DNA of 57,503 nt from assembly GCF_900091845.1 (NCBI RefSeq), contig NZ_FMCI01000051.1, positions 1 through 57,503 on the forward strand, given 5' to 3'. Each line of letters opens with the position of its first letter. The first letter of the stretch is position 1. This document shows, piece by piece, positions 14,615 to 29,927 of the stretch. A model generated the notes under the pieces. The model was given only the letters and a program-made list of their open reading frames with translations, had not been told where the DNA came from and did not search any database. The position numbers were made by a program, and so were the translations under genes. This DNA comes from Streptomyces sp. SolWspMP-5a-2. GTDB taxonomy: Bacteria; Actinomycetota; Actinomycetes; Streptomycetales; Streptomycetaceae.

Positions 14615-17600
14615 TTGGCCGCCTCGCGCACTGCCTCGACCGCGAATACGAACAACGCTGCCAGCACCGCCCCGCTGCGCATCTCTTTTGCAAAGATCAA
14701 GGAGCCCCTCGAGGTTCCGAACCTTCTTGCTCTGCAGACCGAGAGCTTCGACTGGCTGCTCGGCAACGACGCGTGGAAGGCTCGAGTCGAGGCGGCTCTG
14801 GAGTCAGGTCAGGACGTCCCCACCAAGTCCGGTCTGGAGGAGATCTTCGAGGAGATCTCCCCGATCGAGGACTTCTCCGGGTCGATGTCCCTGACCTTCC
14901 GCGACCACCGCTTCGAGCCGCCGAAGAACAGCATCGACGAGTGCAAGGAGCGCGACTTCACGTTCGCCGCCCCGCTCTTCGTCACCGCGGAGTTCACGAA
15001 CAACGAGACGGGTGAGATCAAGTCTCAGACCGTCTTCATGGGCGACTTCCCGCTCATGACGAACAAGGGCACCTTCGTCATCAACGGCACCGAGCGTGTC
15101 GTGGTGTCCCAGCTGGTCCGTTCCCCCGGCGTCTACTTCGACTCCAGCATCGACAAGACGTCCGACAAGGACATCTTCTCCGCCAAGATCATCCCGTCCC
15201 GGGGTGCCTGGCTGGAGATGGAGATCGACAAGCGCGACATGGTCGGTGTCCGCATCGACCGCAAGCGCAAGCAGTCCGTCACCGTCCTGCTCAAGGCGCT
15301 CGGCTGGACCACCGAGCAGATCCTCGAGGAGTTCGGCGAGTACGAGTCCATGCGCGCCACCCTGGAGAAGGACCACACCCAGGGCCAGGACGACGCGCTG
15401 CTCGACATCTACCGCAAGCTGCGTCCGGGCGAGCCCCCCACGCGTGAGGCCGCGCAGACGCTGCTCGAGAACCTCTACTTCAACCCCAAGCGCTACGACC
15501 TCGCCAAGGTCGGCCGCTACAAGGTCAACAAGAAGCTGGGCGCCGACGCCCCGCTCGACGCCGGCATCCTGACCGTCGAGGACATCATCTCGTCGATCAA
15601 GTACCTGGTGAAGCTGCACGCCGGTGAGACCGAGACGGTCGGCGACAGCGGCGACGCGATCGTCGTCGAGACCGACGACATCGACCACTTCGGCAACCGC
15701 CGTCTGCGCAGCGTCGGCGAGCTCATCCAGAACCAGGTCCGCACGGGTCTGGCCCGGATGGAGCGCGTCGTGCGCGAGCGCATGACCACCCAGGACGTCG
15801 AGGCGATCACGCCGCAGACCCTGATCAACATCCGGCCGGTCGTGGCCTCCATCAAGGAGTTCTTCGGCACCAGCCAGCTGTCGCAGTTCATGGACCAGAA
15901 CAACCCGCTCTCGGGTCTCACCCACAAGCGCCGTCTGTCGGCGCTCGGCCCGGGTGGTCTCTCGCGTGAGCGGGCCGGCTTCGAGGTCCGTGACGTGCAC
16001 CCCTCGCACTACGGCCGCATGTGCCCGATCGAGACGCCCGAAGGCCCGAACATCGGTCTGATCGGCTCGCTCGCCTCCTACGGCCGGGTCAACGCGTTCG
16101 GTTTCGTCGAGACCCCGTACCGCAAGGTCGTCGACGGCCAGGTCACCGACGAGGTCGACTACCTGACCGCCGACGAGGAGGACCGCTTCGTCATCGCGCA
16201 GGCCAACGCCACGCTCAACGACGAGCTGCGGTTCGAGGAGGCCCGCGTCCTGGTCCGCCGCCGCGGCGGAGAGGTCGACTACGTCCCCGGTGACGACGTC
16301 GACTACATGGACGTCTCGCCGCGCCAGATGGTGTCGGTCGCGACCGCCATGATCCCCTTCCTGGAGCACGACGACGCCAACCGTGCCCTCATGGGCGCGA
16401 ACATGATGCGCCAGGCCGTGCCCCTCATCAAGTCCGAGGCCCCGCTCGTCGGCACCGGCATGGAGTACCGCTCCGCCGTCGACGCCGGTGACGTGGTCAG
16501 GGCCGAGAAGGCGGGTGCCGTCCAGGAGGTCTCCGCGGACTACATCACCACCGCCAACGACGACGGCACGTACATCACGTACCGCCTGGCCAAGTTCGCC
16601 CGCTCCAACCAGGGCACCTCGGTCAACCAGAAGGTCATCGTCAACGAGGGCGACCGGATCATCGAGGGCCAGGTCCTGGCCGACGGTCCGGCCACCGAGG
16701 ACGGCGAGATGGCCCTGGGCAAGAACCTCCTCGTGGCGTTCATGCCGTGGGAGGGCCACAACTACGAGGACGCGATCATCCTGTCGCAGCGCCTCGTGCA
16801 GGACGACGTCCTCTCCTCGATCCACATCGAGGAGCACGAGGTCGACGCCCGTGACACCAAGCTCGGCCCCGAGGAGATCACCCGGGACATCCCGAACGTC
16901 TCCGAGGAGGTCCTCGCCGACCTCGACGAGCGCGGCATCATCCGCATCGGCGCCGAGGTCATCGCCGGCGACATCCTCGTCGGCAAGGTGACCCCCAAGG
17001 GCGAGACCGAGCTGACCCCCGAGGAGCGCCTGCTGCGCGCGATCTTCGGTGAGAAGGCCCGTGAGGTCCGTGACACCTCGCTGAAGGTGCCGCACGGCGA
17101 GACCGGCAAGGTCATCGGCGTCCGCGTCTTCGACCGCGAGGAGGGCGACGAGCTTCCCCCCGGTGTCAACCAGCTGGTGCGCGTCTACGTCGCGCAGAAG
17201 CGCAAGATCACCGACGGTGACAAGCTCGCCGGCCGTCACGGCAACAAGGGCGTCATCTCGAAGATCCTGCCGATCGAGGACATGCCGTTCCTGGAGGACG
17301 GCACCCCGGTCGACATCATCCTCAACCCGCTCGGTGTGCCGTCCCGCATGAACCCGGGACAGGTGCTGGAGATCCACCTCGGCTGGCTCGCCAGCCGCGG
17401 CTGGGACGTCTCCGGGCTCGCCGACGAGTGGGCGGAGCGCCTCCAGGCCATCGGCGCCGACCAGGTCGACCCCGGCACCAACGTCGCGACCCCGGTCTTC
17501 GACGGCGCCCGCGAGGACGAGCTCGCGGGTCTGCTCCAGCACACCATCCCCAACCGCGACGGCGAGCGCATGGTGCTCCCGTCCGGCAAGGCGCGGCTGT

Positions 17601-18100
17601 TCGACGGCCGCAGCGGTGAGCCGTTCCCGGACCCGATCTCGGTCGGGTACATGTACATCCTGAAGCTGCACCACCTGGTCGACGACAAGCTGCACGCGCG
17701 CTCGACCGGCCCGTACTCCATGATCACCCAGCAGCCGCTGGGTGGTAAGGCGCAGTTCGGCGGTCAGCGCTTCGGTGAGATGGAGGTGTGGGCGCTGGAG
17801 GCGTACGGCGCCGCCTACGCCCTCCAGGAACTGCTCACGATCAAGTCCGACGACGTCACCGGCCGCGTGAAGGTCTACGAGGCCATCGTCAAGGGCGAGA
17901 ACATCCCCGAGCCCGGCATCCCCGAGTCCTTCAAGGTGCTCATCAAGGAGATGCAGTCGCTCTGCCTGAACGTGGAGGTGCTGTCCAGTGACGGTATGTC
18001 CATCGAGATGCGTGACACCGACGAGGATGTCTTCCGCGCTGCGGAGGAGCTCGGCATCGACCTGTCCCGGCGCGAGCCGAGCAGCGTCGAAGAGGTCTGA
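14615..18100 (+). CDS. rpoB: DNA-directed RNA polymerase subunit beta
   Basis: 1161 residues from TTG 14615 ([23 protein letters not shown]); the rare TTG is preferred because GGAAGGA lies 10 nt upstream and the resulting length equals the Streptomyces protein. RpoB forms half of the catalytic cleft. The rifampicin cluster (420-443) reads [11 protein letters not shown], then [13 protein letters not shown]; Asp427, His437, Arg440 and Ser442 are all wild type, so no resistance change is seen there. [19 protein letters not shown] near the active centre and the C-terminal [25 protein letters not shown] are intact. It is followed by rpoC after 94 nt, with a hairpin between. Confidence 0.97.
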   Translation: MAASRTASTANTNNAASTAPLRISFAKIKEPLEVPNLLALQTESFDWLLGNDAWKARVEAALESGQDVPTKSGLEEIFEEISPIEDFSGSMSLTFRDHRFEPPKNSIDECKERDFTFAAPLFVTAEFTNNETGEIKSQTVFMGDFPLMTNKGTFVINGTERVVVSQLVRSPGVYFDSSIDKTSDKDIFSAKIIPSRGAWLEMEIDKRDMVGVRIDRKRKQSVTVLLKALGWTTEQILEEFGEYESMRATLEKDHTQGQDDALLDIYRKLRPGEPPTREAAQTLLENLYFNPKRYDLAKVGRYKVNKKLGADAPLDAGILTVEDIISSIKYLVKLHAGETETVGDSGDAIVVETDDIDHFGNRRLRSVGELIQNQVRTGLARMERVVRERMTTQDVEAITPQTLINIRPVVASIKEFFGTSQLSQFMDQNNPLSGLTHKRRLSALGPGGLSRERAGFEVRDVHPSHYGRMCPIETPEGPNIGLIGSLASYGRVNAFGFVETPYRKVVDGQVTDEVDYLTADEEDRFVIAQANATLNDELRFEEARVLVRRRGGEVDYVPGDDVDYMDVSPRQMVSVATAMIPFLEHDDANRALMGANMMRQAVPLIKSEAPLVGTGMEYRSAVDAGDVVRAEKAGAVQEVSADYITTANDDGTYITYRLAKFARSNQGTSVNQKVIVNEGDRIIEGQVLADGPATEDGEMALGKNLLVAFMPWEGHNYEDAIILSQRLVQDDVLSSIHIEEHEVDARDTKLGPEEITRDIPNVSEEVLADLDERGIIRIGAEVIAGDILVGKVTPKGETELTPEERLLRAIFGEKAREVRDTSLKVPHGETGKVIGVRVFDREEGDELPPGVNQLVRVYVAQKRKITDGDKLAGRHGNKGVISKILPIEDMPFLEDGTPVDIILNPLGVPSRMNPGQVLEIHLGWLASRGWDVSGLADEWAERLQAIGADQVDPGTNVATPVFDGAREDELAGLLQHTIPNRDGERMVLPSGKARLFDGRSGEPFPDPISVGYMYILKLHHLVDDKLHARSTGPYSMITQQPLGGKAQFGGQRFGEMEVWALEAYGAAYALQELLTIKSDDVTGRVKVYEAIVKGENIPEPGIPESFKVLIKEMQSLCLNVEVLSSDGMSIEMRDTDEDVFRAAEELGIDLSRREPSSVEEV

Positions 18101-18107
18101 CGGGAGT

Positions 18108-18136
18108 CCGGAGACCTTCGCCCAGAAGGTCTCCGG
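18108..18136 (+). other. Hairpin between rpoB and rpoC
   Basis: CCGGAGACCTTC (18108-18119) pairs with GAAGGTCTCCGG (18125-18136) around 5 nt, 8 nt after the rpoB stop. There is no T-run and the two subunits are needed in equal amounts, so an RNase processing or stabilising role is as likely as partial termination. Confidence 0.6.
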
Positions 18137-18194
18137 CCCCAGGACCCCCGTTTCAGACCCCAAGACTTACAACCCTGAGAGGGATTGACGCATA

Positions 18195-22094
<3,900 letters not shown>

Positions 22095-22113
22095 GCGGGT
22101 CGTACCGGTTGAG

Positions 22114-22141
22114 GGGCGGTCACCTTCCGGGGTGGCCGCCC
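22114..22141 (+). terminator. Terminator after rpoC
   Basis: GGGCGGTCACC (22114-22124) pairs with GGTGGCCGCCC (22131-22141) with one G-T; TTCGG follows. Confidence 0.7.
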
Positions 22142-22234
22142 TTCGGCGTGTCCGCGCCCCCGCGCGCGGGACCGGGAACCGATGCCGAAACCGGTGCGTT
22201 GAAGGATGATGGAGACACTTCGACGCCCTGGGGG

Positions 22235-22750
22235 ATGGTGCCCGTGTCGTTTCCTACGCCCTGGCAGGGTCAGGCCGGGCCGTCCATGCTCGCCTCCCAC
22301 GCCGACCGCGAGCGCGCCGTCGACGTGCTGAGAGCGGGGTACGGCGAGGGCCGGCTGGAGAAGCCGGAGTTCGACCGGCGGCTGGAGCGGGCGTACGCGG
22401 CCCGTACGGTGGGGGAGCTGGGCCTGCTGGTCGCGGACCTGCCGGCCGGTCCCGTCCCGCAGCAGGCGGCCCTGGGGCCTGTCCCCGGCACCTTCCTGCC
22501 CGTGCCGCCGCGGCCGACCAACGGCAAGGCGGTGGGCGCGGTGGTCTGCGGCGGTCTGACGGTGTTCACCGGCGGGCTGACCGCGCTCCCGGCGATCGTC
22601 CTCGGGCACTCGGCGCGGGCCGAGATCCGGCGCACCGGCGAGAACGGGGACGGGCTGGCGGTGACCGGACTGGTGCTCGGCTGGGTGTCGGTGGCGGGCT
22701 GGGTGCTGCTGCTGGCCGGGCTGCTGGTGCTGATGGTCCTGGCGCACTGA
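22235..22750 (+). CDS. DUF1707 and DUF4190 domain membrane protein
   Basis: 171 residues if started at ATG 22235. Residues about 19-71 (ASHADRERAVDVLRAGYGEGRLEKPEFDRRLERAYAARTV) fit the DUF1707 pattern, a short helical, probably DNA- or protein-contacting domain of unknown job. The C-terminal half has two membrane segments (about 95-118 and 140-168) flanking GHSARAEIRRTGENGDGLAVTGLVLGW, the DUF4190 signature. GTG 22244 is an equally good start, because the GGGGGA just before the ATG is spaced better for it. It lies alone between rpoC and rpsL. No function is known. Confidence 0.8.
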   Translation: MVPVSFPTPWQGQAGPSMLASHADRERAVDVLRAGYGEGRLEKPEFDRRLERAYAARTVGELGLLVADLPAGPVPQQAALGPVPGTFLPVPPRPTNGKAVGAVVCGGLTVFTGGLTALPAIVLGHSARAEIRRTGENGDGLAVTGLVLGWVSVAGWVLLLAGLLVLMVLAH

Positions 22751-22974
22751 GCCGCGGCGGGCGCGCGGGGTGTGACCGGGGGTGCGCCGGGGCGGACCGG
22801 GTGTGATCCGGCCAGGTCAGGGGCGTGCGCGGGGGCGGTGCACGCGCCGTGGGACGACCCGGCGGGGTGGTCGGCGGGGGAGCGGGGCGGGGTCGGCCCG
22901 GCCCGATCCAAGATCGTCCGGAGCGGGGCGACTTGACATGGACAGCGGGGCGATCCGTGCGCGGTCCATTTGTT
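22751..22974 (+). other. Gene-free stretch before the rpsL promoter
   Basis: GC-rich and without coding character. A lone TTGACA at 22933-22938 looks like a -35 box but lacks a -10 partner at the right distance. Nothing else is seen. Confidence 0.4.
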
Positions 22975-23003
22975 TTGACCGCAGCGAATGAGGTAGGTAC
23001 GCT
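22975..23003 (+). promoter_or_regulatory. Promoter of the rpsL-rpsG-fusA operon
   Basis: TTGACC (22975-22980) and TACGCT (22998-23003) have an exact 17-nt spacer. The leader would be about 185 nt. Confidence 0.75.
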
Positions 23004-23121
23004 CAGACCTTGTGCCTGGGGTGTGCCCTGGCTCTTGTGCGTGCCTTCAACCGCACGGCGAGCCGTGAGCGGCCACCGTGATCCGTGCCCCTTCCGCCTC
23101 ACGGCGAAGGTCCGCCGGATC

Positions 23122-23162
23122 CGACACACCCGACCGCGTGGGTCGGTGACGTTCCAGGTTAG
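23122..23162 (+). promoter_or_regulatory. rpsL leader element shared with the rpsJ leader
   Basis: Bases 23122-23146 match 29515-29539 at 24 of 25 positions. The block is CGACAC, one variable base, then a hairpin CCGACC-GCGTG-GGTCGG. GTTCCAG (23151-23157) and GTTAG (23158-23162) follow, and both also recur after the rpsJ copy. It ends 34 nt before the rpsL start. It is probably an RNA element for joint control of the two operons (inference). Confidence 0.7.
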
Positions 23163-23196
23163 CTTTACCAATCGGCACACAGAAACCGGAGAAGTA

Positions 23197-23568
23197 GTGC
23201 CTACGATCCAGCAGCTGGTCCGGAAGGGCCGGCAGGACAAGGTCGAGAAGAACAAGACGCCCGCACTCGAGGGTTCCCCTCAGCGTCGTGGCGTCTGCAC
23301 GCGTGTGTTCACGACCACCCCGAAGAAGCCGAACTCGGCCCTGCGTAAGGTCGCGCGTGTGCGTCTGACCAGCGGGATCGAGGTCACCGCTTACATTCCG
23401 GGTGAGGGACACAACCTGCAGGAGCACTCGATCGTGCTCGTGCGCGGCGGCCGTGTGAAGGACCTGCCGGGTGTTCGCTACAAGATCATCCGCGGCTCGC
23501 TCGACACCCAGGGTGTCAAGAACCGCAAGCAGGCCCGCAGCCGCTACGGCGCCAAGAAGGAGAAGTAA
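23197..23568 (+). CDS. rpsL: 30S ribosomal protein S12
   Basis: 123 residues from GTG 23197 (GGAGAAG upstream). S12 lies at the decoding centre. [18 protein letters not shown] and [27 protein letters not shown] are invariant blocks; Lys43 and Lys88, the usual sites of streptomycin resistance and antibiotic-overproduction changes in Streptomyces, are wild type. Reading upstream in frame would include the leader element and has no homology. rpsG starts 2 nt after the stop, so the two are translationally coupled. Confidence 0.97.
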   Translation: MPTIQQLVRKGRQDKVEKNKTPALEGSPQRRGVCTRVFTTTPKKPNSALRKVARVRLTSGIEVTAYIPGEGHNLQEHSIVLVRGGRVKDLPGVRYKIIRGSLDTQGVKNRKQARSRYGAKKEK

Positions 23569-23570
23569 GA

Positions 23571-24041
23571 ATGCCTCGTAAGGGCCCCGCCCCGAAGCGC
23601 CCGGTCATCATCGACCCGGTCTACGGTTCTCCTCTGGTGACCTCCCTCATCAACAAGGTGCTGCTGAACGGCAAGCGCTCCACCGCCGAGCGCATCGTCT
23701 ACGGTGCCATGGAGGGTCTGCGTGAGAAGACGGGCAACGACCCGATCATCACGCTGAAGCGCGCGCTCGAGAACATCAAGCCGACCCTCGAGGTCAAGTC
23801 CCGCCGTGTCGGTGGCGCGACGTACCAGGTTCCGATCGAGGTCAAGCCCGGTCGTGCGAACACCCTGGCGCTGCGCTGGCTGGTCGGCTACTCCCGCGCC
23901 CGTCGCGAGAAGACCATGACCGAGCGTCTGCTCAACGAGCTTCTCGACGCTTCGAACGGCCTCGGTGCGGCCGTCAAGAAGCGCGAGGACACGCACAAGA
24001 TGGCCGAGTCCAACAAGGCCTTCGCGCACTACCGCTGGTAG
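23571..24041 (+). CDS. rpsG: 30S ribosomal protein S7
   Basis: 156 residues. S7 starts assembly of the 30S head and binds mRNA at the exit. [23 protein letters not shown] and [18 protein letters not shown] are typical. Its ribosome site AAGGAGAAG lies in the last codons of rpsL. In other bacteria S7 represses this operon by binding the rpsL-rpsG junction; here the junction is only 2 nt, so such a site would have to lie in coding sequence. Confidence 0.97.
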   Translation: MPRKGPAPKRPVIIDPVYGSPLVTSLINKVLLNGKRSTAERIVYGAMEGLREKTGNDPIITLKRALENIKPTLEVKSRRVGGATYQVPIEVKPGRANTLALRWLVGYSRARREKTMTERLLNELLDASNGLGAAVKKREDTHKMAESNKAFAHYRW

Positions 24042-24080
24042 TCGCTACCCACATCGAGACCGAGAGAAGACCGAAGCCTT

Positions 24081-26210
24081 ATGGCTACCACTTCACTTGA
24101 CCTGGCCAAGGTCCGCAACATCGGGATCATGGCCCACATCGACGCGGGCAAGACGACCACCACCGAGCGGATCCTGTTCTACACCGGCGTCTCCTACAAG
24201 ATCGGTGAGGTCCACGACGGCGCCGCCACCATGGACTGGATGGAGCAGGAGCAGGAGCGTGGCATCACGATCACCTCTGCTGCCACCACCTGTCACTGGC
24301 CGCTCGAGGACGACGACTACACGATCAACATCATCGACACCCCGGGTCACGTCGACTTCACGGTCGAGGTGGAGCGCTCGCTGCGCGTCCTCGACGGTGC
24401 CGTCACGGTGTTCGACGGTGTCGCCGGTGTCGAGCCGCAGTCCGAGACGGTGTGGCGTCAGGCCGACCGTTACGGCGTGCCGCGCATCTGCTTCGTCAAC
24501 AAGCTGGACCGCACCGGTGCCGAGTTCCACCGCTGCGTCGACATGATCAAGGACCGGCTCGGTGCCGTTCCGATCGTCATGCAGCTGCCGATCGGTGCCG
24601 AGGCCGACTTCAAGGGCGTCGTGGACCTGGTCCGCATGAAGGCGCTCGTGTGGTCCGCCGAGGCCGCGAAGGGCGAGATGTACGACGTCGTCGACATCCC
24701 CGCCACGCACACCGAGGCCGCCGAGGAGTACCGCGGCAAGCTGGTCGAGACCGTCGCGGAGAACGACGACGAGATCATGGAGCTGTTTCTGGAGGGCCAG
24801 GAGCCCACCGAGGAGCAGCTGTACGCCGCGGTCCGTCGCATCACCATCGCGTCCGGCAAGTCCCAGGGCACCACGGTCACCCCCGTGTTCTGCGGCACCG
24901 CGTTCAAGAACAAGGGCGTCCAGCCCCTGCTCGACGCGGTCGTGCGTTACCTGCCGACCCCGCTCGACGTCGAGGCCATCGAGGGCCACGACGTCAAGGA
25001 CCCCGAGGTCGTCGTCACGCGCAAGCCGTCGGACGAGGAGCCGCTCTCCGCGCTCGCGTTCAAGATCATGAGCGACCCGCACCTCGGCAAGCTCACCTTC
25101 GTCCGGATCTACTCCGGTCGCCTCCAGTCCGGCACCGCGGTGCTGAACTCGGTCAAGGGCAAGAAGGAGCGCATCGGCAAGATCTACCGCATGCACGCGA
25201 ACAAGCGTGAGGAGATCGAGTCGGTGGGCGCCGGTGACATCGTCGCCGTCATGGGCCTGAAGCAGACCACCACCGGTGAGACGCTGTCCGACGACAAGAA
25301 CCCGGTGATCCTGGAGTCCATGGACTTCCCGGCGCCGGTCATCCAGGTCGCCATCGAGCCCAAGTCCAAGGGTGACCAGGAGAAGCTGGGTGTCGCCATC
25401 CAGCGTCTCGCGGAGGAGGACCCCTCCTTCCAGGTCCACTCGGACGAGGAGACCGGCCAGACCATCATCGGCGGTATGGGCGAACTGCACCTCGAGGTGC
25501 TGGTCGACCGGATGCGCCGTGAGTTCAAGGTCGAGGCCAACGTCGGCAAGCCGCAGGTCGCGTACCGCGAGACGATCCGCAAGGCCGTCGAGCGCGTGGA
25601 CTACACCCACAAGAAGCAGACCGGTGGTACCGGTCAGTTCGCCAAGGTGCAGATCGCGATCGAGCCGATCACCGAGAGCGACGGCCCGGCGTACGAGTTC
25701 GTGAACAAGGTGACCGGTGGTCGCATCCCGCGGGAGTACATCCCGTCGGTGGACGCCGGTGCGCAGGAGGCCATGCAGTTCGGCATCCTGGCCGGGTACG
25801 AGATGACGGGCGTCCGCGTCACGCTTCTCGACGGTGCCTACCACGAGGTCGACTCCTCCGAGCTCGCCTTCAAGATCGCCGGTTCGCAGGCCTTCAAGGA
25901 GGCCGCGCGCAAGGCGTCCCCGGTGCTCCTCGAGCCGATGATGGCCGTCGAGGTCACCACGCCCGAGGAGTCGATGGGCGATGTCATCGGCGACCTCAAC
26001 TCCCGCCGTGGCCAGATCCAGGCCATGGAGGAGCGCAGCGGCGCTCGCGTCGTGAAGGGCCTCGTGCCCCTCTCGGAGATGTTCGGCTACGTCGGCGACC
26101 TCCGCAGCAAGACGTCGGGTCGCGCGAGCTACTCGATGCAGTTCGACTCCTACGCCGAGGTTCCCCGGAACGTCGCCGAGGAGATCATCGCGAAGGCCAA
26201 GGGCGAGTAA
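24081..26210 (+). CDS. fusA: Elongation factor G
   Basis: 709 residues from ATG 24081. The G domain has AHIDAGKT (18-25), DTPGHVDFT and NKLDR; domain II, III, IV ([14 protein letters not shown]) and V follow in order. It drives translocation and, with RRF, ribosome recycling. The ribosome site is weak (AGAGAAG) and the gap to rpsG is 39 nt. Fusidic-acid positions show no truncation; single-residue resistance cannot be judged by eye. Confidence 0.97.
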   Translation: MATTSLDLAKVRNIGIMAHIDAGKTTTTERILFYTGVSYKIGEVHDGAATMDWMEQEQERGITITSAATTCHWPLEDDDYTINIIDTPGHVDFTVEVERSLRVLDGAVTVFDGVAGVEPQSETVWRQADRYGVPRICFVNKLDRTGAEFHRCVDMIKDRLGAVPIVMQLPIGAEADFKGVVDLVRMKALVWSAEAAKGEMYDVVDIPATHTEAAEEYRGKLVETVAENDDEIMELFLEGQEPTEEQLYAAVRRITIASGKSQGTTVTPVFCGTAFKNKGVQPLLDAVVRYLPTPLDVEAIEGHDVKDPEVVVTRKPSDEEPLSALAFKIMSDPHLGKLTFVRIYSGRLQSGTAVLNSVKGKKERIGKIYRMHANKREEIESVGAGDIVAVMGLKQTTTGETLSDDKNPVILESMDFPAPVIQVAIEPKSKGDQEKLGVAIQRLAEEDPSFQVHSDEETGQTIIGGMGELHLEVLVDRMRREFKVEANVGKPQVAYRETIRKAVERVDYTHKKQTGGTGQFAKVQIAIEPITESDGPAYEFVNKVTGGRIPREYIPSVDAGAQEAMQFGILAGYEMTGVRVTLLDGAYHEVDSSELAFKIAGSQAFKEAARKASPVLLEPMMAVEVTTPEESMGDVIGDLNSRRGQIQAMEERSGARVVKGLVPLSEMFGYVGDLRSKTSGRASYSMQFDSYAEVPRNVAEEIIAKAKGE

Positions 26211-26374
26211 CGCACCGCGTTCACACGCCGTAGGCTTGACTCCGAGCCTCCAGGGGCATTCACCCGAATTCATCACCGTATGACGGTGGATGCCCCGGGC
26301 CCGGGCTTTGACAGCAAAGATCACCTGGCGCCGTTCAAGTAAGGCGTACCAGAACCACTCCCAGGAGGACCCCA

Positions 26375-27568
<1,194 letters not shown>

Positions 27569-27615
27569 TCTCGGGTTCGACCCGGTAGCTCCAGCCTGAG
27601 CTGAAGCACCTGAAG

Positions 27616-27648
27616 GGGCTCGCACGACTCCGGTCGTGCGGGCCCTTT
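27616..27648 (+). terminator. Terminator after tuf
   Basis: GGGCTCGCACGAC (27616-27628) pairs with GTCGTGCGGGCCC (27633-27645) around TCCG, with TTT next. It closes the rpsL-tuf unit. Confidence 0.85.
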
Positions 27649-27871
27649 CGCATGCCCGGCCGACCATCTCGCGGACGCAGAGTTGGCCACGGGCGGGTGA
27701 AGTCTTCGGGAAGGCTGACGGGCGGGTCGTCGAGCCTTGGGCCAACTCCGTGTCCTGGATGTCCCGTTGGTCCTCGTCTGCTCACTGTGCGGGTCTTGTG
27801 ACGGCCTAGCGTGAAGGAGGAGCGGGGCCACCGGGGCCGCCGGATCGCACACAGGAGATGACCGGGTTCTG
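27649..27871 (+). other. Spacer between the tuf terminator and the acyltransferase
   Basis: 223 nt without coding signal. The only notable item is a four-codon reading frame (ATG 27858 to TGA 27870-27872) whose stop overlaps the acyltransferase start; AGGAG at 27853-27857 would serve it. Confidence 0.4.
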
Positions 27872-29101
27872 ATGCGTGGCGCGCGGAACGGGACGCTGAT
27901 CAGCACGAGGGCCGACCACGGGCACCGTCCGCCGGTACCCGCGGACGGGCCGCCGCCGCGGTCCGCGGGCCCGGCCCGGCCGGCCGACACCGCTCCCCGG
28001 CGCGGCACTGCCCGCGCCCCGCTGCGGCGCGAACGCCCCCGCCTGTACGTCGTCGACGGCATCCGGCTGGTCGCCGCGCTGATGGTCGCCGTCCACCACT
28101 ACGCGGGCACCGAGCGCGTGGACCGGGCGGGCAACCCGATCTGGGACCGGTCGGTGTCGGACGTCATGCCGACGGTGTTCCGCCTCGCGTCCTACGGCTG
28201 GACCGGCGTCGAGATCTTCTTCGTCATCAGCGGCTTCGTGATCTGCATGTCCTGCTGGGGCCGCACCCCGCGGCAGTTCTTCGTCTCCCGGGTGATCCGC
28301 CTCTACCCGGCGTACTGGTTCGCGATCGCCTTCACCAGCGTGGTCCTCGCGCTCGTCCCCGGTGTCTGGGAGCGGCTCGACCCGCGGGAGACGCTGCTCA
28401 ACCTGACCATGCTGCAGGCGGGTTCGGGCGTCGGGAACGTGGACGGGGTCTACTGGACGCTCTGGGCCGAACTCCGCTTCTACCTGCTCTTCCTGCTGGT
28501 CGTCGTCACCGGTCTGACGTACCGCAGGGTCGTGGTCTTCTGCTGCGCGTGGGGCGCCGCCGCGATGCTGGCGCCGCGGGCCGAGCTGCCGCTGCTCGAC
28601 CTGGTCGCCAACCCGGACGGCGCCTGGTACTTCATCGCCGGGCTCGCCCTCTACCTGATGTACCGCTTCGGGCAGGACCTGCTGCTGTGGGGCATCCTCG
28701 CGATGTCCTGGCTGATGGCGCAGCGGGAGCTGGGCACCCGGATCGACGAGGTCGAGCACGTCTCCGGCTGGCGGGGGAGCGTGGCGATCTACACCGTGTT
28801 CCTGCTGGTGATGGTGGCCGTCGCGCTCGGCGCGACCGACCGGATCCGCTGGCGCTGGCTGGTCACGGCGGGCGCCCTGACCTACCCGTTCTACCTGCTG
28901 CACTACGCGGCCGGGACGGCGGTCATCAGCAGGCTGCGCGACACGGTCGACCCGCGGCTGCTCGTGGTCCTCGTCGTGGCCGGGTTCCTGGTGCTGAGCT
29001 GGGGCGTGCACCGGTGGGTGGAGCGGCCGCTCGCGGGGCTGCTCAAGCGCGGCCTCGACACGTCCTTCGCGCGGATGCGCAACGCGGGGAACGGGGGCTG
29101 A
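27872..29101 (+). CDS. Membrane-bound acyltransferase-3 (OafA/YrhL-like)
   Basis: 409 residues from ATG 27872. A disordered Pro/Arg/Ala N-terminus of about 55 residues precedes LYVVDGIRLVAALMVAVHHYAG, the first membrane helix with the conserved His of the AT3 family. EIFFVISGFVI, SRVIRLYPAYWFAIAF, WTLWAELRFYLLF and the C-terminal WVERPL are family marks; about ten membrane helices are visible. AT3 proteins move acetyl or other acyl groups onto sugars, cell-wall polymers or small products. The target cannot be told. It is the only gene between tuf and rpsJ, and its ribosome site is 15 nt away because of a four-codon reading frame. Confidence 0.88.
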   Translation: MRGARNGTLISTRADHGHRPPVPADGPPPRSAGPARPADTAPRRGTARAPLRRERPRLYVVDGIRLVAALMVAVHHYAGTERVDRAGNPIWDRSVSDVMPTVFRLASYGWTGVEIFFVISGFVICMSCWGRTPRQFFVSRVIRLYPAYWFAIAFTSVVLALVPGVWERLDPRETLLNLTMLQAGSGVGNVDGVYWTLWAELRFYLLFLLVVVTGLTYRRVVVFCCAWGAAAMLAPRAELPLLDLVANPDGAWYFIAGLALYLMYRFGQDLLLWGILAMSWLMAQRELGTRIDEVEHVSGWRGSVAIYTVFLLVMVAVALGATDRIRWRWLVTAGALTYPFYLLHYAAGTAVISRLRDTVDPRLLVVLVVAGFLVLSWGVHRWVERPLAGLLKRGLDTSFARMRNAGNGG

Positions 29102-29205
29102 GCGGGCGGACGGCCGGGGGGCCGGCGCCACCGCGGGAACCCGCGGGAGCGCGGCCGGACGGGGGTCGTCACGGGCCGTTCGCCCCACCGCGCGGGCACC
29201 TGTGT

Positions 29206-29233
29206 TTGACCTGCGTCACTCTCGGGGTATTGT
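29206..29233 (+). promoter_or_regulatory. Promoter of the S10 operon
   Basis: TTGACC (29206-29211) and TATTGT (29228-29233) with a 16-nt spacer. The resulting leader of about 360 nt is unusually long. Confidence 0.6.
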
Positions 29234-29601
29234 CTCCGGCTCGATTGGCCAGGCCCCTGCCCCATATGGCAGACTAGCCTGGTTGCTCGGTCGAGTGTTG
29301 ATGCTGCGCGCCTCCCGCCGGGAGGACCGAAAGCGAGTCCCACAGTACTCGTCAACCCTTTCAGGGTTGGACGTACGGGAATCTTTCGGGAAGCGACAGT
29401 GCAGCGCCGGCCAGGCACCCGGTGGACTTTCGTTCCCGGCTTGCGGTACCGGAAGGGCCGTGCTTGTTCCGTACAGGGATGCTCGAACAAGGGGCATCTG
29501 TGTCAGCGACAGCGCGACACGCCCGACCGCGTGGGTCGGACGAACGGGATATGGGAACACCGGGTTCCAGAGCGTTAGAGAGACAGGACTACTGAGTAGC
29601 C
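29234..29601 (+). other. Long leader of the S10 operon
   Basis: No gene is present. It holds a small hairpin CAACCCT/AGGGTTG (29353-29369), a second pair CTTGTTC/GAACAAG (29463-29469 with 29485-29491) and the element shared with rpsL (29515-29578). L4 controls this operon through the leader in E. coli; no clear homologous structure is seen here. Confidence 0.5.
29515..29578 (+). promoter_or_regulatory. rpsJ leader element shared with the rpsL leader
   Basis: 24 of 25 bases (29515-29539) equal 23122-23146, including the CCGACC/GGTCGG hairpin. GTTCCAG (29564-29570) and GTTAG (29574-29578) recur downstream, with a longer gap than in rpsL. The block ends 23 nt before the rpsJ start. Confidence 0.7.
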
Positions 29602-29910
29602 ATGGCGGGACAGAAGATCCGCATCCGGCTCAAGGCCTACGACCACGAGGTCATCGACTCTTCGGCGAAGAAGATCGTCGAGACGGTGACCAGGACTGGT
29701 GCGTCGGTCGCGGGCCCGGTGCCGCTGCCCACTGAGAAGAACGTGTACTGCGTCATCAAGTCGCCGCACAAGTACAAGGACTCGCGCGAGCACTTCGAGA
29801 TGCGCACGCACAAGCGCCTGATCGACATCCTCGACCCGACGCCCAAGACCGTTGACTCCCTGATGCGACTCGACCTCCCGGCCGGTGTCGACATCGAGAT
29901 CAAGCTCTGA
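29602..29910 (+). CDS. rpsJ: 30S ribosomal protein S10 (NusE)
   Basis: 102 residues from ATG 29602. [23 protein letters not shown] and [15 protein letters not shown] are typical. S10 is both a 30S head protein and the NusE antitermination factor that pairs with NusB and NusG. The ribosome site AGGA is modest. It heads an eleven-gene S10 operon (rpsJ to rpsQ). The frame is open far upstream but without homology. Confidence 0.97.
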   Translation: MAGQKIRIRLKAYDHEVIDSSAKKIVETVTRTGASVAGPVPLPTEKNVYCVIKSPHKYKDSREHFEMRTHKRLIDILDPTPKTVDSLMRLDLPAGVDIEIKL

Positions 29911-29927
29911 GGCCGGTGATCTGAGAG

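Noticed and set aside
15872..15943. Rifampicin-resistance change in rpoB, and streptomycin-type changes in rpsL
   Set aside because: Asp427, His437, Arg440 and Ser442 of RpoB and Lys43 and Lys88 of S12 are wild type.
14804..18163. Very long open frame antisense to rpoB (more than 1100 codons), and a similar one antisense to rpoC (18153-21740)
   Set aside because: High third-position GC leaves antisense frames open. The residues are low-complexity Leu/Arg/Asp/Val and match no family, while the sense frames are full RNA polymerase subunits.
22825..23196. N-terminal extension of rpsL
   Set aside because: It spans the promoter and shared leader element; S12 starts at GTG 23197 with a normal ribosome site.
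29202..29735. Reading frame in the rpsJ leader that overlaps rpsJ
   Set aside because: No homology, and it is in a different frame from the real S10.
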